From positions 1 through 54,001 of the forward strand of contig JAQUMG010000001.1 in NCBI GenBank assembly GCA_028718265.1: a DNA stretch of 54,001 bases, written 5' to 3'. Position numbers and translations under genes: made by a program. The stretch comes from Candidatus Omnitrophota bacterium (GTDB taxonomy: Bacteria; Omnitrophota; Koll11; JAHIPI01). This document shows positions 43,021-50,746 of the stretch, piece by piece (within the stretch, counting starts at the first letter, position 1; the number at the start of each line of letters is the position of its first letter). Below the pieces are notes generated by a model. That model was not told the DNA's origin and searched no databases. It saw only the letters and a list, made by a program, of their open reading frames with translations.

Positions 43021-44043
43021 TGGGTTCGTTTCAACGCGTATCCGAGGTAAACATTTCGGGAAGCGCCTTTGCAAAAACTCCAAGAGCTTTTCTCTGACTT
43101 CACAACGCAAGTCCCAGGCGGCAGAAGAATCCGCCGCGCTCATAAGCGCTCGCAGTTCAACTGTTTTTTCAGTTGCATCAGTAACCTGCAATGCATTGAC
43201 TTTTTTATCCCAAAGAGAACTGTTTTCCAAGATACGGGTCAATTCAGCGCGGACTTCTTTCACAGGTATGGTGTAATCGGCATAAAGAATAACGGTGCCC
43301 AATAAATCTGCCGAAGTCCGCGTCCAGTTCTGAAATGGCTTCTCTAGAAAATACGATATAGGAACTACCAACCGCCTTAAATCCCAAATACGCACAACGG
43401 CAAAAGTAAGAGTGATCTCCTCGATCCTGCCCCACTCATTCTCGATAACGACCACATCATCCAACCTGATCGGCTGGGCAATGGCTATCTGAATACCGGC
43501 AATCAAATTACCTAACGTTTTTTGGGCGGCGAAACCCATAACTACCCCAACAACTCCCGCCGAAGCCAATATGCTTACGCCTATATGCCTGACTTCCGAA
43601 AAACTCATCAGAATAAAAGAAACGGTCAATAAAACGATAACCACGCCTATGATATTTGAGATCATGCGCATTTGTGTATGCATGCCGCGAGCGCGCACGT
43701 TATCCCGCACATTCAGGTCATAACGGTTCAAAAACGCGTCACGAAGGACATAAAGAATCTTCATAGCAACCCAGCCAAACAACGCAATGAGCAGGATCTG
43801 GATAAAATGGCTTATAGCGCTTATCGACTTTTCCGGCAGCCTTAATAAAGGCATGACCGCCGTAAGGCACAAAACCGGTATCAAAAAACGTAATGGGCTC
43901 TTAAGAATTCTCAAGTCTATCTTAAGCTCTTTGGAGAAAAAACAATTGCTGCGCTTAAGTAAAAGCGCGACAGAAAGATAAAGCATCCATCCAACAGCAA
44001 GGCAAGCAGTTGCTAAAATACCCGAAAAGAGATAATCATTCAT
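43009..44043 (-). CDS. mscS: MscS-family mechanosensitive channel
   Basis: A 344-residue inner-membrane protein with about four N-terminal helices, the pore-lining helix pattern GVVGVVMGFAAQKTLGN, then the beta domain start PIRLDDVVVIENEWG and a C-terminal alpha/beta domain. The channel opens under membrane tension and releases solutes at hypo-osmotic shock. AGGAAGGG precedes the ATG at 44043. The gene has its own repeat-type promoter module (copy A) and stands alone. It is the natural counterpart of the trehalose operon, releasing the solute that operon makes. Confidence 0.93.
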   Translation of the reverse strand: MNDYLFSGILATACLAVGWMLYLSVALLLKRSNCFFSKELKIDLRILKSPLRFLIPVLCLTAVMPLLRLPEKSISAISHFIQILLIALFGWVAMKILYVLRDAFLNRYDLNVRDNVRARGMHTQMRMISNIIGVVIVLLTVSFILMSFSEVRHIGVSILASAGVVGVVMGFAAQKTLGNLIAGIQIAIAQPIRLDDVVVIENEWGRIEEITLTFAVVRIWDLRRLVVPISYFLEKPFQNWTRTSADLLGTVILYADYTIPVKEVRAELTRILENSSLWDKKVNALQVTDATEKTVELRALMSAADSSAAWDLRCEVREKLLEFLQRRFPKCLPRIRVETNPTSA

Positions 44044-44081
44044 AATTTTAACCCTTCCTTTATTTCTTTAACTTTGGGATA

Positions 44082-44102
44082 CCCCTCGTACGAGCCGAGG
44101 GG
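44082..44102 (-). ncRNA. Promoter-proximal hairpin (repeat module, copy A)
   Basis: A perfect 7-bp stem CCCCTCG/CGAGGGG with a 7-base loop lies 27 bases below a TATAAT and about 40 above the MscS ATG. Unlike copies B and C it is followed by TATCCC, not by a T-run, so it may leave transcription open and act as a leader hairpin. Confidence 0.45.
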
Positions 44103-44341
44103 AAACCTCTCTCTATTTACAAGTATGTATTATAGACCAATTGATGGCGAAAACAAGAGAAATTGCGGCTTTATAGAGGCCTATTCCTCGCCAAGATGCC
44201 TGCACTTCGAAGCCAATCTTCTATGAGAAACATTCAAAGGCGAAGAAGTGTCCGAATTGTCCGGTAATTTTTGGCTCTAAATTGCGTAACTCTTTGAGGG
44301 ATTAGGAGATAGATTTGTCTACCTCTCTTTGTCCGGACATT
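44093..44341. repeat. Intergenic repeat copy A
   Basis: Bases 44093-44249 match 53665-53821 with only a few differences and no gap; the tail to 44341 is more diverged but keeps TTGTCCGGTAATTTTTGGC-like and GTCCGGACATTC ends. It fills the 317-base gap between the rhodanese and mscS genes, which holds no other gene. Confidence 0.8.
44129..44156 (-). promoter_or_regulatory. Promoter of repeat copy A / mscS
   Basis: Minus strand: -35 TTGTTT (44151-44156), 16-base spacer, -10 TATAAT (44129-44134). Identical in sequence to the promoter of copy B at 53701-53728. Confidence 0.65.
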
Positions 44342-44360
44342 CAAGATTTATGGGCGGATT

Positions 44361-45053
44361 TTAACCGCTTATCGAGCAGGTTCCGCCCCCTAGTTTTGTT
44401 TTATATAGTTTCTTATTATAAGGAAGCTTCATCAGTAACATATCCATAAGGCAATTATCGCTAAGACCGGAGTAAATCAGGCCGGAGCTTATAAATACCG
44501 AAATAAAAATAAACGCCCAATTTACAAACCATGATAAAAGTATCCCCAATAACACCAAGCTACCGGCAATAAGCCGCACCTGGCGTTCTAATGATATACC
44601 ACCCTCGCCCTTAATAACAGGCAAACCCTCTTTCTGCCAGCGCGTCATGCCGCCCCGCATTACTTTAACTACATGAATGCCTGACTGCATTAACATATCG
44701 GCTGCCATAGGGGAGCAGTTCCCGGTACGACAAAGAGCTATATAATTTTGTTTAGACTGAATCAAATCATTAATTTTTGCAGAAAGCATGTCAATGGGGA
44801 CATTTATTGAATCTTTAATACGCACTTCGCTGAACTCTAAAGCAGAACGCACATCCAATAATTTAACCTGCGAATCTTTACCTACAAGAGCTGAGGCATC
44901 GATTGGTGAGATCATCCCCAAAGACGCAGCCTCTCCTTTTTGATTTACACGGACAATATTATCAATGTTAAAAGGTTTAGGGATAATCTTCGAACGCATA
45001 TTCTTGACAAAGGCGTCTTTATTTATTTCTTTTAAGCAGGAAATCGCTAGCAA
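44361..45053 (-). CDS. Rhodanese-domain membrane protein (YgaP-like)
   Basis: A rhodanese sulphurtransferase domain (about 45-150) with the active-site loop CRTGNC, followed by two helices of a DUF2892-type membrane anchor and a Cys-bearing tail. The domain binds persulphide sulphur or acts on cyanide/thiols. The start is unsure: TTG 45053 gives 230 residues, ATG 44999 gives 212; neither has a good ribosome-binding site, and a short signal-peptide frame ends at 45019 between them. The terminator-like stem upstream (45068-45091) suggests reduced readthrough from the Msr gene. Confidence 0.84.
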   Translation of the reverse strand: MLAISCLKEINKDAFVKNMRSKIIPKPFNIDNIVRVNQKGEAASLGMISPIDASALVGKDSQVKLLDVRSALEFSEVRIKDSINVPIDMLSAKINDLIQSKQNYIALCRTGNCSPMAADMLMQSGIHVVKVMRGGMTRWQKEGLPVIKGEGGISLERQVRLIAGSLVLLGILLSWFVNWAFIFISVFISSGLIYSGLSDNCLMDMLLMKLPYNKKLYKTKLGGGTCSISG

Positions 45054-45114
45054 ACGCTATGTCGCTCAAAAAAAGTGTTACGCTTAACACTGGTATCAAC
45101 GCTATTTTCTTCAT
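45019..45114 (-). CDS. 31-codon signal-peptide ORF coupled to msrBA
   Basis: The ATG overlaps the msrBA stop (ATGA). The product, MKKIALIPVLSVTLFLSDIA then FASDFLLKRNK, is a near-perfect signal peptide with basic start, hydrophobic core and AFAS cleavage site but only nine residues after it. It is either a small secreted peptide, a leader peptide that controls the stem-loop inside its own coding region, or the start of a secreted gene now out of frame with the rhodanese frame. It was found by eye and is below common gene-length cut-offs. Confidence 0.5.
   Translation of the reverse strand: MKKIALIPVLSVTLFLSDIAFASDFLLKRNK
45068..45091 (-). terminator. Intrinsic terminator after msrBA, within the small ORF
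   Basis: Arms AGTGTTA (45074-45080) and TAACACT (45085-45091) with a 4-base loop, followed on the minus strand by at least six Ts. It lies 20 bases after the msrBA stop. Confidence 0.65.
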
Positions 45115-46124
45115 TTCAGACATGAAGAACCGCCATGTTTGGCATTATATTTCTGGTGATACTCTTCAGCCTTGTAGAATTCGGTAGCCGGGACTACTTC
45201 AGTGGATATCCTTCCGCGGAGCTCCGCTGACTTTTCGAGTTCGTCTTTTGAGCGAAATGCCTCATCGCGCTGTTCATCGTCATGATAAAAGATGGCAGAG
45301 CGGTATTGCGTTCCTATATCCGGCCCCTGTCGGTTAGGAGTGGTTGGATCATGTATTTTCCAGAACGTGTCAAGGAGGTCCTTATAGGAAATCTCGGATG
45401 GGTCATAAATAACTTCAATAGATTCAGCGTGGCCTGTCTTGCCGGACGAAACATCTTTGTATGTCGGATTTTTAAAAGAACCCCCCGTATATCCGACCCT
45501 TGTATATTTTACGCCATTTAGGCTATCGAATGCTTCCTGAATCCCCCAGAAGCAGCCAGCCGCGAACGTAGCCGTTCTCGTCACATTCGGCTTTTCTTTT
45601 GATGGGACGAATTTGAGCGCAACGGCATTTATGCAATATCTCTTATGGGTCGGCGGCGGGCCGTCTTCAAAAACATGTCCCAGATGGGCGCCGCAGCGTG
45701 CACATAATACCTCTACCCTTTCCATGGCCAAGCTCTTATCAGGTTCTTCTTTTATATTCAGCGTGGAGACCGGATTCCAGAAACTGGGCCAGCCTGTGCC
45801 GGACTCGAATTTTGCTTTGGAAACAAAAAGATCCATACCGCAACCGGCACATTGATAGATCCCACCCGATTTTCCGATATCACACTTTCCGGTAAATGGT
45901 TTTTCGGTGCCTTTTAATCTCATTATTTGAAACTGCTCGGGCGTAAGAATTCTTTTCCATTCTGCATCCGATTTCTCAACCCTGTCTACCTCTTCAACCT
46001 TTCCGGTTCGAGCATTAAATATATGGATTTTATTTTCGTTTTTCGCATTTGCGTCTTTCATAATCCACCCGCTTATTATTATAGTAGCAAATAGACAAAG
46101 AAGCGCTACTTTAATGATTTTCAT
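45111..46124 (-). CDS. msrBA: Secreted MsrB-MsrA methionine sulfoxide reductase fusion
   Basis: A 337-residue protein with a signal peptide ending near DANA. MsrB comes first (about 45-180) with CAGCG and CARCG zinc-binding pairs and catalytic Cys in RYCIN; MsrA follows (about 190-337) with the catalytic GCFWG. It repairs both isomers of oxidised Met in periplasmic proteins. The MsrB-MsrA order is the reverse of the common MsrAB fusion. It overlaps the hemerythrin gene by one base. No thioredoxin domain is attached, so an electron donor is needed in the periplasm. Confidence 0.93.
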   Translation of the reverse strand: MKIIKVALLCLFATIIISGWIMKDANAKNENKIHIFNARTGKVEEVDRVEKSDAEWKRILTPEQFQIMRLKGTEKPFTGKCDIGKSGGIYQCAGCGMDLFVSKAKFESGTGWPSFWNPVSTLNIKEEPDKSLAMERVEVLCARCGAHLGHVFEDGPPPTHKRYCINAVALKFVPSKEKPNVTRTATFAAGCFWGIQEAFDSLNGVKYTRVGYTGGSFKNPTYKDVSSGKTGHAESIEVIYDPSEISYKDLLDTFWKIHDPTTPNRQGPDIGTQYRSAIFYHDDEQRDEAFRSKDELEKSAELRGRISTEVVPATEFYKAEEYHQKYNAKHGGSSCLK

Positions 46125-46795
46125 CAGGGTTGATGTGTAAATTGTTCTAGGTTATAAATCCCAAGAGTCTTTTCTAGATCGGTGACTTTGCCTACAATTT
46201 TTTCAAAACCGTTTTTGCCAAAAAGCTCGATTTCTTTATTCTCAAACTTATCGCCTAGTTCGTCATACTCTTTTCCGGATATAAGATCGTGTAGAGCTGG
46301 AAATAGAACAGTATCTTCCCGTGCGGCATGAGGCCGATACATTTTTAAGAATGCGCGCAGATTATCGGCCAAGGCATTTAGATTTTCTTTATCATCGGAT
46401 TGCTTCTCTTTTGAAAATCGTAAAATTGACTGGGTAAGTTTACGACCGGCCTTATGTTGCTCTCTTAATGTCCTTGTCAGATCCGTAAGTTTTCCAGCCT
46501 TTTCAAAAATCGGGAAGATATAGTCCTCTTCCAGCTTCTCGTGATAGGCTTCAATAAAATCATGGATTATGCCGGCGGATTTATAAATAACATCATATTT
46601 TATGGCTTTGCCTTTTTCCGATTCGCTTATTTCTCTCTCATAAATAAGCATAACTCGTCTCAATACCCCGTGTTCTCGCATCAAGTCTTCTACCGGCGTA
46701 ACGTCTTCGGCACACAACGCTTCCTTACCAAGAAAAGTAAAAGTAACTATAAATATAATTGTAAGACCCAAAATATAGATTAATTTGTTCTTCAT
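46124..46795 (-). CDS. Secreted hemerythrin-domain protein
   Basis: A 223-residue protein with a signal peptide (to about ALCA) and a four-helix hemerythrin bundle: REHG, AYHEKLEEDYIFP, LREQHKAGR and YRPHAAREDTVLFP give the His/Glu ligands of a di-iron centre. It may bind O2, NO or iron, or give protection from oxidation, matching the next gene msrBA. It is 2 bases after the DUF1634 gene. Confidence 0.9.
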   Translation of the reverse strand: MKNKLIYILGLTIIFIVTFTFLGKEALCAEDVTPVEDLMREHGVLRRVMLIYEREISESEKGKAIKYDVIYKSAGIIHDFIEAYHEKLEEDYIFPIFEKAGKLTDLTRTLREQHKAGRKLTQSILRFSKEKQSDDKENLNALADNLRAFLKMYRPHAAREDTVLFPALHDLISGKEYDELGDKFENKEIELFGKNGFEKIVGKVTDLEKTLGIYNLEQFTHQP

Positions 46796-46797
46796 AT

Positions 46798-47181
46798 TTA
46801 CCTACCCAAAATGCTGTACATTAAAATACAGAATACAATTGAAGTGATAATTACATACAACACATCGCGTTTACGCGCAAACGCAAAAATCGATAACGCT
46901 ACCCGCGCCATAGGCGTTGCAATCAATAATAGCAGGCCTAATTGAATTAATCCTCGTCCATGGAACGAAGAAGCGTTCTCCAGTATCCCTTGGACATTAC
47001 ATAAGTAAGAAGGCTCATGTTGAAAAACCTGATAGTGAGCCGTCGTAAATCCATGATGCAGTAAATAAATAATACCACCTAAAAATACTGTTGCCGCAGC
47101 AATAACAACACCTGTCCTTAAAAGATTACCAATAACCATTTCCATCTCGTGATTTGCCAACCGTTGTTCGGTCTTATTCAT
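46798..47181 (-). CDS. DUF1634 membrane protein
   Basis: A 127-residue protein with three hydrophobic helices (VIAAATVFLGGIIYLL, GLLLLIATPMARVALSIF, and VIITSIVFCILMYSIL). DUF1634 genes pair with TauE/SafE transporters, as here, and the protein is probably an accessory subunit. The ribosome-binding site GGAGTCGAAGG comes from the palindromic repeat immediately upstream. Confidence 0.85.
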   Translation of the reverse strand: MNKTEQRLANHEMEMVIGNLLRTGVVIAAATVFLGGIIYLLHHGFTTAHYQVFQHEPSYLCNVQGILENASSFHGRGLIQLGLLLLIATPMARVALSIFAFARKRDVLYVIITSIVFCILMYSILGR

Positions 47182-47183
47182 CC

Positions 47184-47228
47184 TTCGACTCCTTCCAGTC
47201 GCTCAGGGTGAACCCTGAGCCTGTCGAA
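47184..47228. repeat. REP-like palindrome upstream of the DUF1634 gene
   Basis: Outer arms TTCGAC/GTCGAA (47184-47189, 47223-47228) and inner perfect 9-bp arms GCTCAGGGT/ACCCTGAGC (47201-47209, 47212-47220). It belongs to the widespread CCTGAGCCTGTCGAA family of small palindromes. It fills the 52-base gap between the TauE and DUF1634 genes and supplies the latter's ribosome-binding site. Confidence 0.8.
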
Positions 47229-47233
47229 TGGGT

Positions 47234-48076
47234 TCATTTCAAAAGTCCGCCTTTTAATCCGGAATAAATCATCTCTAAAGCTAATATAAAGATGACTAGA
47301 CCAAAAATTATCCGCAACTTTTTAGTCTCTGCGCCAAAAAGATGCCGTGCGCCTAGAGATGAACCGAGTAAAACACCAAGCATAACCGGCATAGTCAGGC
47401 CTGGGTCTATATATCCTTTATTAAGATATATACCTGCACTTGCCGCGGCAGTAACTCCTATCATGAAATTACTCGTTGCAGTAGAGACTTTAAAAGGAAG
47501 GCGCATAGCCTGATCCATTGCCAGCACCTTAACTGCGCCTGAACCGATACCAAGTAATCCTGAGATAATGCCAGCGATAAACATTAGACTAAACCCTAAA
47601 GGAATGGAACAAACATTATATGATTTAAGTCCTGCCGGAGTCGGATAGGTGCCGTTCATCTTTAAAATAACGGCTAATCGATCCGGTTTATCCAGGCATG
47701 GATTTTCATTCTTAGCCCGGCTTGATATATACGCGGAGTACATAAGCACAAGACCAAAAATAACGGCAATGGTTGGGGTGGCCAGCCGCAAAGCCAGAAA
47801 CGCACCGACAAGGGCGCCTACGGTAGTAGCGATCTCCAGGAACATACCTATGCGTATATTGCTAAAACCCTCCTTAACATATGCAGCGGCGGCTCCTGAT
47901 GAAGTGGCTATCACTGAGACGAGTGACGCGCCGATAGCGTATCGAATATCGACTCCAAAAACTATAGTAAGCAAAGGGATGATAACAATACCCCCACCCA
48001 GGCCGGTAAGCGAGCCTACTAATCCTGCGATAATTGCGCCGAGCCAGATAAATATAGTGAATAATAATATACTCAT
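47234..48076 (-). CDS. Sulfite exporter TauE/SafE family protein
   Basis: A 280-residue membrane protein with two four-helix halves, each with the family's Gly-rich motif (GLGGGIVIIPLL and GLLGIGSGAVKV). Members export sulphite, sulphonates or other organic acids with protons. Pairing with rhodanese, MsrBA and DUF1634 suggests sulphur-compound handling under oxidation. It starts 3 bases after the pyruvate kinase stop. Confidence 0.9.
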   Translation of the reverse strand: MSILLFTIFIWLGAIIAGLVGSLTGLGGGIVIIPLLTIVFGVDIRYAIGASLVSVIATSSGAAAAYVKEGFSNIRIGMFLEIATTVGALVGAFLALRLATPTIAVIFGLVLMYSAYISSRAKNENPCLDKPDRLAVILKMNGTYPTPAGLKSYNVCSIPLGFSLMFIAGIISGLLGIGSGAVKVLAMDQAMRLPFKVSTATSNFMIGVTAAASAGIYLNKGYIDPGLTMPVMLGVLLGSSLGARHLFGAETKKLRIIFGLVIFILALEMIYSGLKGGLLK

Positions 48077-48079
48077 TAC

Positions 48080-49123
48080 TTATTTATTCCTTTTATTAAA
48101 GAATCGTCTTTTTATATTGGTTTCGGTGAATTTAATGATATTTTTCATCATGTTAACACACTCTACAGGATATAGGCCAACTGCGGTTTCCGCCGAAAGC
48201 ATTACATAATCCGAGCCATCTAATATGGCGTTAGCGACATCTGAAACCTCTGCCCTTTCAGGGATACGATTTTCAGTCATACTCTCCAGCATCTGGGTAG
48301 CGGTAATGACGAATTTTTTCGCCCTGTTACATTTTCTGATTATCTCCTTTTGAACTATCGGCACCTCATATATAGGAATAGAAATGCCCATGTCGCCCCT
48401 TGCGATCATAATTCCATCCGAGACTTTGATTATTTCATCAATATTTTTAATACCTTCCCGATTTTCAATCTTTGCAATAATTTGATATTTATGCGAATAA
48501 TTCTTAAGATATTTTCTAATAATAAGTATATCATCCTTACTTCTTACAAAAGATTGGGCTATATAATCGATTTTATTCTCTGCGCAAAAACGAATGCCCT
48601 CTTTATCTTTTTCTGTCAATCCCGTGAAGTTTAGTTCGACATCAGGCATATTAATACCCTTGCGTTCTTTAATTAGCCCGGGGACAACCACCCTGGTTTT
48701 TACGTTATTCTTCTCATGCCCTAAAACTAAAAGAGCAATATTGCCATCATCAATATAAATATGCTGGTCTTTTTTAATCTTATTTAAAGAACCTTTGCAA
48801 TCAAACGGTATTAAACTGCCTTCTCCTAAGATATTCTCTTGAGTTAGCCAGACGACCTGTCCCTTATTAACCTTGATAGCCTGACCTGCCTTTAACCTGC
48901 CAACCCTTATCCGATAGCCTTCTAAATCTCCTAATATCTTGACATTGAAGTGATGTTTTTTATTTAGTTTTTTTATGCATCGTATCCGAGCCAGGTGAGC
49001 CTTTAATGTGGAGTGGGAAAAGTTTAACCTTGCAACTCCCATGCCGGCATACATCATCCTAGTCAGAATCGATTCCCTACTCGATGCTGGACCCAGAGTA
49101 CAAATTATTTTTGTCTTTGGCAT
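48080..49123 (-). CDS. pyk: Pyruvate kinase lacking the C-terminal domain
   Basis: A 347-residue enzyme with the barrel motifs KIICTLGPASS, ARLNFSH, KIENREG (active-site Lys), MIARGDMG and VMLSAETAVGLYP, so catalysis of PEP + ADP to pyruvate + ATP is expected. Standard pyruvate kinases run to about 470 residues; the C-terminal allosteric domain is absent, and the protein ends in a basic tail. It is not a frame-shifted product as far as can be seen, because the next 50 bases lead straight into the TauE gene. Confidence 0.9.
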   Translation of the reverse strand: MPKTKIICTLGPASSRESILTRMMYAGMGVARLNFSHSTLKAHLARIRCIKKLNKKHHFNVKILGDLEGYRIRVGRLKAGQAIKVNKGQVVWLTQENILGEGSLIPFDCKGSLNKIKKDQHIYIDDGNIALLVLGHEKNNVKTRVVVPGLIKERKGINMPDVELNFTGLTEKDKEGIRFCAENKIDYIAQSFVRSKDDILIIRKYLKNYSHKYQIIAKIENREGIKNIDEIIKVSDGIMIARGDMGISIPIYEVPIVQKEIIRKCNRAKKFVITATQMLESMTENRIPERAEVSDVANAILDGSDYVMLSAETAVGLYPVECVNMMKNIIKFTETNIKRRFFNKRNK

Positions 49124-49145
49124 TTATATCTCTAGATTTTTTTAT

Positions 49146-49304
49146 TTATCTGCTTAGTGCTATAATCAAGCCTAATAACGCGCCTACCATAGTACTCACA
49201 ATAGGTCTATGCTTTAAAGGACATAGGCCTGGTGAACATTTACCAAAATAGCCGACGGCAAATCCGACAATACCACCTATTATTATCCCTAATATGATTT
49301 TCAT
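49146..49304 (-). CDS. DUF6132-like small membrane protein (52 aa)
   Basis: The frame MKIILGIIIGGIVGFAVGYF followed by GKCSPGLCPLKHRPIVST and a second helix is short and was found by eye. Two helices flank the CxPxxCP motif typical of the small DUF6132 proteins (Cys-X-X-Gly-X-Cys-Pro). It has GGGGAG about 5 bases before the ATG at 49304. Such proteins are common near sulphur or redox genes; here its neighbours are a YHS-reductase fusion (upstream) and pyruvate kinase. Confidence 0.7.
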   Translation of the reverse strand: MKIILGIIIGGIVGFAVGYFGKCSPGLCPLKHRPIVSTMVGALLGLIIALSR

Positions 49305-49354
49305 TTGCGCTCCCCGTATGTGTCAACTATCACTTTTCCATAATGACCATTCTA

Positions 49355-50407
49355 TTATATTTTCGCCAACAAATACTTTTTCGCGTTAAGCGCAGCCTTT
49401 GCCCCTTCACCGGCTGCAATGATTATTCTTTTACCGAAACAGTTTGTTACGTCCCCACAGGCAAACAATCCTGACGTCCTTGTCGAACAGTCATAGTTTA
49501 TCTTTATTTCTCCTTTTCGATTAAGATCAACAAGATGCCTGCAAAATTCAGTGTTCGGCATAAACCCTACCTCGATAAAAACGCCTCTGCACGGTATGAC
49601 CTTCTTTTCTGAATCCTGCCTCTTTTTAACAACAAGAGCTTCTACGGCATCCGACCCTCTTATCTCAATTGCATCATAACCTTCAAGAACGCTGGTCTTT
49701 CCATAGCTATTGAGCTCTTCTATAGCCGTTTCATCGGCAATGAGCTTGCCTTTTGAAATAAGCGTAACGCTTGCGCCGCTTTTTTTCAGTTCGTTAGCCG
49801 TTTGGACTCCGGAGTTGCCGCCTCCTATAACTATTACAGGCAAGCCCTTATAAGAGCTGACGTCATGGACAAGGCTGTGCGAAACGCCTTTTCTTAACAA
49901 ATTTTCCTCTCCCGGGATACCGAGAGACCGTCTTTCCATGCCGCTCGCGATGATTACAGTTTTTGCCGGTACATTATTTTTAGATTTTGTTATGATTTCA
50001 AAATCATCACCTTTTTTATCGATCCTAACAACCTCATCTATCCTGTGATCAAGGTAATGAGCTTCCAGGAATTGGCGTTCGAATTTTTCTGTCAATTCCT
50101 TTCCGGTAATAAAGTCAAAACCCATGTAGTTCTTTATACTAGCACTGTCGATGGCCTGTCCCCCCATATCTTTAGTTATGACCAAGGTATCGATCTTCAA
50201 AATTGAAGCATGGATCGCAGCCGTTAAGCCCGCGGGACCGGCTCCGACTATCACCATCTCAAAACAGTATTTTCGAGAAAAGTCTGCGGGAGAAAGTTTG
50301 AATTTTTCTAAACATCCTTTGGAGCAGAAAAAATATTTTTTCCCTCCAAATTCACAGGAAAGATCGGTAGAGGCAACTTCCATGCAGCAAACAGGATCTC
50401 TGATCAT
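49355..50407 (-). CDS. YHS domain - thioredoxin-reductase-like flavoprotein fusion
   Basis: A 350-residue protein. Residues 1-46 form a YHS/TRASH domain with CCMEV and CSKGC, a likely metal site. The rest is a thioredoxin reductase-type flavoprotein with FAD motif VGAGPAGLTAA, NAD(P)H motif IGGGNSGVQTA and the FAD tail GLFACGDV. The redox CxxC of true thioredoxin reductase, expected between the two (GVSYCATC-type), is replaced by GVSHSLVHD, so it cannot reduce thioredoxin by that route. It may act on the metal held by YHS, or be a ferredoxin-NADP reductase-like enzyme. AAAGGAG lies before the ATG. Confidence 0.88.
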   Translation of the reverse strand: MIRDPVCCMEVASTDLSCEFGGKKYFFCSKGCLEKFKLSPADFSRKYCFEMVIVGAGPAGLTAAIHASILKIDTLVITKDMGGQAIDSASIKNYMGFDFITGKELTEKFERQFLEAHYLDHRIDEVVRIDKKGDDFEIITKSKNNVPAKTVIIASGMERRSLGIPGEENLLRKGVSHSLVHDVSSYKGLPVIVIGGGNSGVQTANELKKSGASVTLISKGKLIADETAIEELNSYGKTSVLEGYDAIEIRGSDAVEALVVKKRQDSEKKVIPCRGVFIEVGFMPNTEFCRHLVDLNRKGEIKINYDCSTRTSGLFACGDVTNCFGKRIIIAAGEGAKAALNAKKYLLAKI

Positions 50408-50477
50408 ATTTTAAGCGCTCCTTTGTCTATCCCATGGCCCGCCGGCCGGAATTTTGCGACAATATTTATGCACTGTC

Positions 50478-50729
50478 CTATGATTCGGCATCATCTTTTC
50501 CGATCTTTAGCATCATCCTGATTATGACCCCTACGCTATACATACTCGATATTATGCCCATAAGCACAAAAATAAGCACCACATATTGATGAGCCCCAAA
50601 ACTATTTTTGAGGTAGCTTCCTATGAGATATCCTATGAACGGGCCAGCCAATAGCTCAAACGGTACAGAAACAGCAAGCCCGGCTATCTGCGTCATTTCC
50701 CAAATAGATTTTTTCTTTTTTCCTTTCAT
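50478..50729 (-). CDS. atpZ: AtpZ/AtpI-like protein
   Basis: An 83-residue protein with two helices (VPFELLAGPFIGYLIGSYL and VVLIFVLMGIISSMYSVGV) and a basic N-terminus, the AtpZ/AtpI pattern; in ATP synthase operons it handles Mg2+ or c-ring assembly. Here it is 17 bases from the end of a P-type proton ATPase gene and no F-type subunits are near, so it may support that pump. Confidence 0.78.
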   Translation of the reverse strand: MKGKKKKSIWEMTQIAGLAVSVPFELLAGPFIGYLIGSYLKNSFGAHQYVVLIFVLMGIISSMYSVGVIIRMMLKIGKDDAES

Positions 50730-50746
50730 AATAAAAACTCCTATGG

